NCBI GenBank assembly: GCA_022446905.1
Contig: JAKVBT010000011.1
Span: 31,483 to 90,265 of the forward strand
Direction: 5' to 3'
Length of the DNA stretch: 58,783 nt
DNA from: Phycisphaerales bacterium
Lineage (GTDB): Bacteria > Planctomycetota > Phycisphaerae > Phycisphaerales > SM1A02
Part shown: positions 41,408-47,897 of the stretch, one piece after another
Layout: every line of letters begins with the position of its first letter
Position numbering within the stretch: position 1 is the first letter of the stretch
Notes under the pieces: model-generated
The model's input: the letters and a program-made list of their open reading frames with translations, nothing else
What the model was told of the DNA's origin: nothing
Database searches by the model: none
Translations under genes and position numbers: made by a program

Positions 41408-42616
41408 TCAGTCGTTCCAAGCGGCCAGTGCTGCTTCCAGAATGTCGACACATCGTTCGAGGATCTGCTGTTCCAGTACGTAGGCCATACGAACCTCATT
41501 CTTGCCCAGTCCTGCTGTCTGGTAGAAGCCAGCAAGAGGCGCCATGCACATCGTCTCGCCGTTCAAGTCAAAGTCAGTCAGCATCCACCGACAAAATGTG
41601 TCAGCATCCTCGACCGGCAGTGCAATCGCCAAATAGAAGGCGCCCTCAGGTGTAGGGGCATCAAGCCCAATGCGTCTCAGGCCGGCGACGAGTACATCAC
41701 GTCGTGCCTTGTACTCAGCCTTCACTTCTTCAAACCACGATTCAGGCACTTCAAGCGCAGCCATTGCTGCATATTGATCGACTGTCGCTGGGGAGAGTCG
41801 GGCCTGGCCAAAACGAAGTACAGCCTCGCGGATCTCCTGATTGCGAGTGACGATCCAACCAATACGAGCACCACAGGCACTGTAGCGCTTTGACACCGAG
41901 TCGATGACGATGCCCAGTTCATCAGCCGCTGGTTGGTCGAGCAGTGAGGGGGCGCGTGGCCCATAGCAATCTTCGTAGACAAACTCCCGGTACACCTCAT
42001 CGCAAATGAAGAAGACATCTTTCGCAGCGCAGATTTCAGCAATGCGTTCAAGATGTTCTGCGGAAATGACTGAACCGGTCGGGTTGCCAGGGGTCGGCAA
42101 TACGATGGCACGGGTTTTTCCTGTGATCGCAGCCTCGATGCGGTCTGGATCAATGGCGTACTGTTCCTTGGGATAGGTTGTTACTGGAGAGACCTCAACA
42201 CCGAGCATGTGGGCATAGCCTGCGTAATTGGTGTAGTACGGTTCGCACACGAGGATCTCATCGCCGGGATCTGTAACGGCGGCCAAAGCGAAGAGCAACG
42301 CTTCTGAGCCACCAGTGGTGACCACGATGTCTTCTGCATCTACAGGTCGTTGGATTCCAGGTCGGGCTCCATACCAGGCTGCCAACTCCCGGCGATAGTT
42401 TCGAAAACCATCGCTTGGTGCATAGGCCAGCACCTCGTCCTGATAGCGGCGGTAAGCCTCGTTGATGACCTCAGGTGTCTGAATGTCGGGCTGCCCAATG
42501 TTCAGATAGTGCACAACCAGCCCACGATCCTCGGCTTGTGCGGCCAAGCTTCCCAATGCTCTGATCGGTGACGCAGGCGCCTCACTGCCTCGGCGAGAGA
42601 GTGTGCAGGTCGACAT
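41408..42616 (-). CDS. Class I/II PLP-dependent aminotransferase
   Basis: 402 residues, fold type I. YAPSDGFRNYRRELAAWYG (N-terminal substrate region), PGNPTGSVIS, CDEVYREFVYED, and the PLP lysine in SVSKRYSACGARIGW are all present, with NEVRMAYVLE for the carboxylate-binding Arg. It resembles aspartate-type aminotransferases of subgroup I-gamma. It is upstream of, and on the same strand as, the ebo operon (87 nt to the eboD GTG), so it could supply an amino donor step or simply be next to it. A divergent promoter region of 157 nt separates it from the 42774 gene. Confidence 0.93.
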   Translation of the reverse strand: MSTCTLSRRGSEAPASPIRALGSLAAQAEDRGLVVHYLNIGQPDIQTPEVINEAYRRYQDEVLAYAPSDGFRNYRRELAAWYGARPGIQRPVDAEDIVVTTGGSEALLFALAAVTDPGDEILVCEPYYTNYAGYAHMLGVEVSPVTTYPKEQYAIDPDRIEAAITGKTRAIVLPTPGNPTGSVISAEHLERIAEICAAKDVFFICDEVYREFVYEDCYGPRAPSLLDQPAADELGIVIDSVSKRYSACGARIGWIVTRNQEIREAVLRFGQARLSPATVDQYAAMAALEVPESWFEEVKAEYKARRDVLVAGLRRIGLDAPTPEGAFYLAIALPVEDADTFCRWMLTDFDLNGETMCMAPLAGFYQTAGLGKNEVRMAYVLEQQILERCVDILEAALAAWND

Positions 42617-42708
42617 GGTGTGGTCTCCTTTACTGCCAGAAGCAGGTCCGCGGGGCTGGATTCTAGGTGCGGGGGAGGATCATAGCACCGCGTGATTGCG
42701 GGCCAACC

Positions 42709-42736
42709 TATACTCCGCAGTCGCCCGTGAGGGCGA
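42709..42736 (+). promoter_or_regulatory. -10 box and 5'-end hairpin of the 42774 gene
   Basis: TATACT (42709-42714) is a good -10 box. It is followed by TCGCCC-GTGA-GGGCGA (42721-42736), a perfect 6-bp hairpin that would lie at or within a few nt of the predicted transcript 5' end, a position that often protects mRNA from decay. No convincing -35 box is seen at 16-18 nt. Confidence 0.45.
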
Positions 42737-42773
42737 TCTTGACTGATCGTCACGTTACCCATGGAGATATCCA

Positions 42774-43559
42774 ATGATTCGTTCCTTGTCCGTATTTACC
42801 GCCATCGCCTTGACGGTGACAGCCACAGCACAAACAACCAACGGCGGCGACGCCGATCCCATGGTCAAACTCCGTGCACTCGAGACCATGAACGAAACTG
42901 CAGCATCGAATCTCAGTAGCTCTCTTGAGCATGAGAAGGAATTGCGGGAGTACATCAAGAGCAATGGACTCGAGTCAGCCTGTGCAAGTGGCAATTCGAC
43001 TGAAGGAGCACCTTCTCCTGACGATCACGACAATGCCATGTCGTTTGACAAGGCCCTTGAGATTGCCATCAAGCATGAGCAGATTGCTCCGAGCAATACA
43101 GATGTAGGCGCAGAGATTGTGGATCGTGAAACCACCGCATACATGGGCCTCGCGCGCACGACTTGGGGAAAGTTGCAGGCATCAATGGCTTCTGTTGAAC
43201 ATATGAGTGAGTGCTTAAAGGCAAACGGTAAGTTTGAGCATTACCGTGGCTGGTCCAATGATCAGGCTCATACTCGCCAGCAAGAGATGGATGCGCTCAA
43301 TGCCAAGATCTCTCAGGAGAATCAAGCGAAAGCTGCTTCACAGCAGGAGCAATTCCGCAAGGAGGATGCGGCTTTTACCGCTGCGATGGCCAAGCGCCAT
43401 CAGCAGTTCTTGAACACCATGTGGAATCAGCACAAATTCGAGTCAAATCAAGCACTCAAGGCCTATAAGTACTCCAGCAAGTACGGCCAGGGGAGCTACT
43501 ACAATTCGTATGGTGGTGATCGCCCCAGTGGATATGGCGGTGGGTGGGGCGGCTGGTGA
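42774..43559 (+). CDS. Secreted coiled-coil protein with Gly/Tyr-rich tail
   Basis: 261 residues; GGAGA lies about 8 nt before the ATG. Signal peptide 1-19 (ends ATAQT). The middle (about 30-215) is helical and charged, with Gln/Lys/Glu-rich stretches (ISQENQAKAASQQEQFRKED), probably a coiled coil. The last 30 residues are Gly/Tyr/Ser-rich (YGQGSYYNSYGGDRPSGYGG), ending GGWGGW. No family recognised. Strong promoter-like -10, a 5' hairpin and a strong terminator suggest high expression of a single-gene mRNA. It could be a surface or matrix structural protein. Confidence 0.7.
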   Translation: MIRSLSVFTAIALTVTATAQTTNGGDADPMVKLRALETMNETAASNLSSSLEHEKELREYIKSNGLESACASGNSTEGAPSPDDHDNAMSFDKALEIAIKHEQIAPSNTDVGAEIVDRETTAYMGLARTTWGKLQASMASVEHMSECLKANGKFEHYRGWSNDQAHTRQQEMDALNAKISQENQAKAASQQEQFRKEDAAFTAAMAKRHQQFLNTMWNQHKFESNQALKAYKYSSKYGQGSYYNSYGGDRPSGYGGGWGGW

Positions 43560-43594
43560 TGTTCTCTTCCTGAGCCCAGTCTCAATCAGATATG

Positions 43595-43628
43595 AAGACC
43601 GCCGCGATCAGTCGCGGCGGTCTTTTAT
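43595..43628. terminator. Strong intrinsic terminator (bidirectional)
   Basis: AAGACCGCCGCGA (43595-43607) pairs perfectly with TCGCGGCGGTCTT (43612-43624) on a TCAG loop and is followed by TTATTTTG. It ends the 42774 gene on the plus strand. The reverse strand has an equally good stem directly after the folE2 stop (43625), with AAGA-type runs that could serve folE2. Confidence 0.92.
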
Positions 43629-44446
43629 TTTGTTCGTTTGATCTCTGCAAATGCGTTGTGCGAGTGGATCGATTCGTAATTTTCGCTCTGCACGTGATAC
43701 CACGTGATGCGCTGATCCCCCTCGAGCATCATGGCGAGATCGCGGACGATGTCCTCGACAAATTTGGGGTTCTCGTAAGCTTGTTCCGTTACCACTTTCT
43801 CATCAACACGCTTGAGAACGCTGTACACCGGAGCGCTCGCAGCTGATTCAATGTGCTCAACCAATTCCTCAATCCATACCATTTCATTGGTTCGGATTGC
43901 AGCGGTGATCAGACACCGCTGGTTGTGCGCGCCGTAAGCTGAAATCTCCTTGGAGCACGGACACAGACTGGTGGCTGGTGCGGATACCTGAAGCGTGAAC
44001 ATGTGATCAGAGGCAGTCGAATCACATGTCATATCGACGATGTAGTTCATGAGTCCGGGGCGTCCGGATGCAGGGGCCTTCTTCTCAATGAAGTATGTGA
44101 ATCGCACAGAGATCTTAGATGAAGAGGCATCTAGTTCTTTGCAGAGCGCCTGTCCAAGCTCGATGATGCGATCGGGCGTCATGCCCGATCGAGTGTCATT
44201 GAGCATCTCCAGAAAGCGGCTCATGTGTGTTCCCTTGCGCTCAGCCGGAAGGGAGACGTACATGTCGATGGTGGCGTCCACTGTTTCATGTCCGCCATCG
44301 ATGGTGGGCACCACGATCGGGTATCGGACGTCCTTGACACCCACCTGATCAATCGCAATACGACGATCGTCATCACGGCCCTGTACATCGGGGATAGATG
44401 CCAAGTGGGGCATAGGTTCCGGGGGGCATTGACAGTTGGAATTCAC
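43625..44446 (-). CDS. folE2: GTP cyclohydrolase FolE2
   Basis: 273 residues from a GTG at 44446, chosen because AGGAG lies 6 nt upstream and the product then has normal FolE2 length; the long frame above it is not conserved. MPHLASIPDVQGRDDDRR, GTHMSRFLEML, VRFTYFIEKKAPASG, the metal/catalytic Cys in TSLCPCSKEISAYGAHNQR and VEDIVRD are all typical. FolE2 makes 7,8-dihydroneopterin triphosphate from GTP, and is often metal-flexible compared with FolE. The 197-nt upstream region is highly structured (see the regulatory entry). Confidence 0.96.
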   Translation of the reverse strand: MNSNCQCPPEPMPHLASIPDVQGRDDDRRIAIDQVGVKDVRYPIVVPTIDGGHETVDATIDMYVSLPAERKGTHMSRFLEMLNDTRSGMTPDRIIELGQALCKELDASSSKISVRFTYFIEKKAPASGRPGLMNYIVDMTCDSTASDHMFTLQVSAPATSLCPCSKEISAYGAHNQRCLITAAIRTNEMVWIEELVEHIESAASAPVYSVLKRVDEKVVTEQAYENPKFVEDIVRDLAMMLEGDQRITWYHVQSENYESIHSHNAFAEIKRTK

Positions 44447-44543
44447 GTGAGGCTCCTCGCTCGAGACCCTCATTCTAACGCCGCCGCGGCGTCGCCCCAC
44501 AGGCGAATCTGAGTGATGTTCCGTTTGTGCGGTCTGGCCGGCT

Positions 44544-44631
44544 CTTGGAGCATCCCAGCCTCTGAGGCTGGCCAAAGACTGGCCTCCAAGTTGTCGACAA
44601 CGAGTCCTAGGGCCGGCTTTGACTTCCGGCC
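44544..44631. promoter_or_regulatory. Structured region with palindrome upstream of folE2 (possible riboswitch or operator)
   Basis: CTTGGAG (44544-44550) pairs perfectly with CTCCAAG (44584-44590). Inside, CAGCC/GGCTG (44556-44560/44566-44570) and GGCCA/TGGCC (44570-44574/44580-44584) form two more stems, so the element can fold as a compact three-way junction. Directly next to it is the perfect 12-nt palindrome GTTGTCGACAAC (44590-44601), and then GGCCGG/CCGGCC (44611-44616/44626-44631). It lies about 100 nt upstream of the folE2 start and immediately upstream of the divergent 44644 gene, so it could act on either. Confidence 0.5.
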
Positions 44632-44643
44632 GTTGAAACTGCC

Positions 44644-45270
44644 ATGATGATTCGATTCTTCCAGACCCATGTTCAGCCACACAGCCCGAGGCGATCGGTT
44701 TTGTATGCCGTCATCATGGCCTGCGTCGCCATCCTGGCAGCTCGTTCTTGGCTCAATGCCGGACCGGCTGCGTCGTATGCAGGAGAAATCAACATCAAGT
44801 CAACTGGTCCGCTGGCGGCCGGTTTGTTGACCCAGATTGAGCGGGTGGATGTTCGTCATGACGATCATGATCACTGGGATCTGGTGTTCGATGTCAGGTG
44901 GACTTGTCCAGACAATCGGATTGGCATTGAGTCAACCACCGGGTCATTTGTCATCTGGTGCGCCGAGCAGCCAAGTCGGCGTTTGGAGATTCCCTGCCAT
45001 CTGATGGCCTCAGTGACACCAGGGCACCCGGTGACCTGTCAATTGACCACAGTGTGGGATGATCTTGATGCCACACATGAAACTCTTCGCCGAGCTGCTC
45101 CAGGCATGCTTCGCACGATGTACTACCCACACCAAACGGTGCTTGCTGGTCGATCAGGCCACGCTCATGACTCAAGGATTGGCCGTGTTGGTCATCAGTC
45201 CTCACGGCCGAAGGTTGGGTCGAAGCCATTTGCTTCTCTGAATGCACCAGCAAGTTCTTTGCCGAGGTAA
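44644..45270 (+). CDS. Hypothetical membrane-anchored protein
   Basis: 208 residues; ATGs at 44644 and 44647, no clear ribosome site. One membrane helix or signal anchor at about 19-40 (VLYAVIMACVAILAA) and a beta-rich outer domain (DLVFDVRWTCPDNRIGIEST, then WCAEQPSRRLEIPCHLM) with Cys pairs. No family recognised. The C-terminal ~25 codons overlap the end of the convergent acyltransferase gene by 76 nt, and this tail is low complexity, so the natural end may be correct but under little constraint. Divergent from folE2. Confidence 0.5.
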   Translation: MMIRFFQTHVQPHSPRRSVLYAVIMACVAILAARSWLNAGPAASYAGEINIKSTGPLAAGLLTQIERVDVRHDDHDHWDLVFDVRWTCPDNRIGIESTTGSFVIWCAEQPSRRLEIPCHLMASVTPGHPVTCQLTTVWDDLDATHETLRRAAPGMLRTMYYPHQTVLAGRSGHAHDSRIGRVGHQSSRPKVGSKPFASLNAPASSLPR

Positions 45271-47006
45271 AAGTGCGCAATGCGTCGCTCGACACGCATG
45301 AAGTCGACCAGCATCAGGCCGTCAACTACGTTTGAGAAAGCAGCATCGACATTGAAGGCTGCAATGAGCCGCGCGTCGAGTTTCAGATATTGTCGAACAA
45401 GGACGGGAACTGGACGATGATCCTGTTCGATGTCTTGGACCAGTTCATCCACGTCTTCGATGCTCTTGCATCCGGCCAATAGCGCCTCAAAGTCAACGCC
45501 AGGCGCCTCTCCGGCTTGATAGGGGGTTCTCGCAGTTGTGACCTTGGCGAGTTCCTGATCGAACCTGGTCCGTAGTAGGTAGTCAGTAATCAGTCGTTTC
45601 GATCGTGCGTGGTATTCCTCACTGATACTCACAACACCAAAGGCATGTCGATAACGACGTTCGAGTGCAGCAAAAGTTGAGATGCCGCGCCACAGGAGCA
45701 TGAGCGGCTTAAAGGTTCGTTGGTACTCAGGGCGGATAAAGGAACGTCCAAGTTCCAGAGATGGCCCAAGATGATCGAGCAGTCGCTCGTCGTAATCAAA
45801 CAGGGTGCGTGTGTACAAGCCGTCTAGCCCGTGCGCGGGAAGGATTTTGTCGGTCAATCCAACTCGATAGGCACCGACGATTTCTTTGTTGCTCCGACTC
45901 CACACAAAAAGGTGATGGTAGTGAGGGTCGTAGATGTCGAGATCAAGGTCATTGCCCGACCCCTCGCCGACTGCCCGGAAGGAGATCTCGCGGAGCCGTC
46001 CAATCTCCTCAAGAAGTCCAGACATCTCGTCTGCGCTCGAAATGTAAACCTCAAAGTCGCCACTTGAGCAGAGTATTGAGTCGGCCCCAAGTGACTGGAC
46101 CTCCCGAGCAAGTCGCTCGTTGCTCGAAGGACTTGTTGCAGTTGGTTGATCTACGTCAGTGTGTTGGAGATTGGTATTGCTGTGCATGATCTTGTCTGCG
46201 GCGTCTGCCATCATGTAGACGCGACTGCGAAGGTAGCCGATTGCAGCGTCTCGGTCCTTGATTAACCCGAGAGTTTTTGCTGGGATCGGTCGTCCAATAC
46301 GAATGGGGATCGTGCGATTCCAAATGGCTCCGAAAGCTCTTGAAATCAAGAAAGTGCGCAGGCGGCTCGAGATGAGGCCTGCCATTTGGAACCACCAGGG
46401 ATTGTGTCCACCAAAGTGCATAGGCACGATGGTGGCCTTGGCTCTGCGAGCCAGCAGGATGGTGCTGAGGCTCCATGCGGGGTCGAGAATCTCTTTGGAT
46501 TGCCAAGTGCGATGCGAAACCGTCCCTGACGGAAATATGCCTAAGGCATGACCGTCTTGCAGCCACTCCATGGCTTCTCGCAGTGCGTTTTGATTCGTGG
46601 CGGCCGAACTGGGTGACTCAGTTAGATCAACGGTGATGTAGCGACGATTCAGCAGAGGAAAAACACTGAGTGCTTTGTTCACAAACTGTTTGGAATCCGC
46701 ACGTACCGTTTGCATCAACACCGATTGCAGCAGGCCATCTGCCATGCCGTAGGGGTGATTCGACACAATCAGCACTGGCCCCTCTGTGGGGATGTGTTCC
46801 AATTCACCATCAGGGAGGTCAAACGTGATGTTGGACGCATCGAGGCAGCCTTGCTCGGGGCATTTTCCTTTGGCCTCGTACTCAATGCCGCCCTTATAAG
46901 ATCCATCTGGCCACTTCAGCCCCATGACGACCTTCACGATTGGCCAGATCGCCCACCGGAACAAAAACCGCCACACCGCATTGCCCTGCGGAGGGGGAAC
47001 GTACAT
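45195..47006 (-). CDS. Bifunctional acyltransferase, OlsF-like (PlsC plus N-acyltransferase)
   Basis: 603 residues from the ATG at 47006 (longer start possible at 47066 with TTG; ribosome sites weak). The N-terminal PlsC-type domain (about 60-285) has the NHPYGMADG acyltransferase motif (83-91) and GIFPSGTVS. The C-terminal part (about 310-600) has the GNAT-like fold of OlsB-type N-acyltransferases (NKEIVGAYRVGL, LELGRSFIRPEYQ). This domain order is that of OlsF, which acylates ornithine twice to make ornithine lipids, a phosphorus-free membrane lipid. A lysophospholipid acyltransferase alone would not explain the C-terminal half. Confidence 0.78.
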   Translation of the reverse strand: MYVPPPQGNAVWRFLFRWAIWPIVKVVMGLKWPDGSYKGGIEYEAKGKCPEQGCLDASNITFDLPDGELEHIPTEGPVLIVSNHPYGMADGLLQSVLMQTVRADSKQFVNKALSVFPLLNRRYITVDLTESPSSAATNQNALREAMEWLQDGHALGIFPSGTVSHRTWQSKEILDPAWSLSTILLARRAKATIVPMHFGGHNPWWFQMAGLISSRLRTFLISRAFGAIWNRTIPIRIGRPIPAKTLGLIKDRDAAIGYLRSRVYMMADAADKIMHSNTNLQHTDVDQPTATSPSSNERLAREVQSLGADSILCSSGDFEVYISSADEMSGLLEEIGRLREISFRAVGEGSGNDLDLDIYDPHYHHLFVWSRSNKEIVGAYRVGLTDKILPAHGLDGLYTRTLFDYDERLLDHLGPSLELGRSFIRPEYQRTFKPLMLLWRGISTFAALERRYRHAFGVVSISEEYHARSKRLITDYLLRTRFDQELAKVTTARTPYQAGEAPGVDFEALLAGCKSIEDVDELVQDIEQDHRPVPVLVRQYLKLDARLIAAFNVDAAFSNVVDGLMLVDFMRVERRIAHFYLGKELAGAFREANGFDPTFGRED

Positions 47007-47110
47007 GTGGGGAAGCAGGCTTGGACGATCACTCACGCAGGCAGGGTAGTGTGCTAACGGGAGCAATGGCGTGGGCTTTGAGCGGAACCGCTGAGGTTCA
47101 ATTTGATACC

Positions 47111-47248
47111 ATGGCCATTATGTTTATGACGCTGCTGACCAATGGGCTTTGGATGTTGTTCCTGCTGATCGTCTGCATCCTCTTCTTTGCTGGAACAGAT
47201 GCTTATCGCAGTGAACTGGAGTCCATTGACGTCCCTGATGCAGACTGA
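47111..47248 (+). CDS. Possible small membrane protein
   Basis: 45 residues: an N-terminal hydrophobic span (MFMTLLTNGLWMLFLLIVCI) and a short charged tail (YRSELESIDVPDAD). The frame is open from 46940, but the upstream part overlaps the acyltransferase start antisense and is not membrane-like. No good ribosome site. It may be a real small membrane protein because the membrane span and tail are well separated, but the evidence is limited. Confidence 0.35.
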   Translation: MAIMFMTLLTNGLWMLFLLIVCILFFAGTDAYRSELESIDVPDAD

Positions 47249-47287
47249 TCAGGTGGCCGACTGATTGCCCGCTCCTGCCGCGTCGGA

Positions 47288-47770
47288 TCAGAATGGGATC
47301 TCATCATCATTGACTACGGGCGCCATGGGCGGCTCGCTTGATTTCTCAGCCGCATTGGATTCTGGCATGGTGGCGATGCCCGCCGGTTTGGGTGAACCAC
47401 CGGTCACATATTCGTAGATTGTGTTGCGATCGCCAAAGCCGTCGCGGCCTTCCTCAATTCCAATGCGTGCGGAGACATTCTTGCCAATGCACTCTTTGGC
47501 CGTCAATCGTCCAGATTGGTATTGCTTGTCAAGCCCAGCTGCTTCGCAGAACATTCGGATTTTGAAGACAGCTGCGGGTACGGATACCAGATAGTCCCAC
47601 ACACGCGCTTCATATCCCTCTGGGTGAGCGACCTGAAGGGTCAGGGCAATCATGTCATTGCCCTTCTGGCTGGTCCGTTCTTCAGCTTCGATCACTTTGG
47701 CGTCATAAGTCCCTTCTGGGAGCAATTCAAAGGAAGCACGCTGAGAACCGTCGGAGGGGTTGAATTCCAT
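47288..47770 (-). CDS. DUF669-like protein with SSB-type acidic C-terminal tip
   Basis: 160 residues from the ATG at 47770 (GGGG close upstream); the longer frame above has no ribosome site. The N-terminal ~115 residues look like the DUF669 fold found in phage-type single-strand DNA-binding or recombination proteins (LPEGTYDAKVIEAEERTSQKG, then ALTLQVAHP). A flexible linker follows, and the protein ends NDDEIPF, closely matching the D-D-x-I-P-F tip by which SSB proteins recruit partner enzymes. No phage genes are nearby. Probably a DNA-binding accessory protein. Confidence 0.72.
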   Translation of the reverse strand: MEFNPSDGSQRASFELLPEGTYDAKVIEAEERTSQKGNDMIALTLQVAHPEGYEARVWDYLVSVPAAVFKIRMFCEAAGLDKQYQSGRLTAKECIGKNVSARIGIEEGRDGFGDRNTIYEYVTGGSPKPAGIATMPESNAAEKSSEPPMAPVVNDDEIPF

Positions 47771-47897
47771 GCCCCAATGGTAGCAGGAGGGCCTATAAAC
47801 CCGCTGCAGGGCCACCAAAGGTCACGCTCCTTGTGAATTGAAATTGCATCCTGGCTGGTCTGCGTTCATACTGCAGGACGCGGTGGGCCGCGACACC

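Noticed and set aside
44447-44680. N-terminal extension of FolE2 up to 44680
   Set aside because: The region is structured non-coding DNA; the GTG at 44446 has an ideal ribosome site and gives the family's usual length.
47288-47770. Prophage remnant around the DUF669-like gene
   Set aside because: No integrase, capsid or other phage genes on either side.
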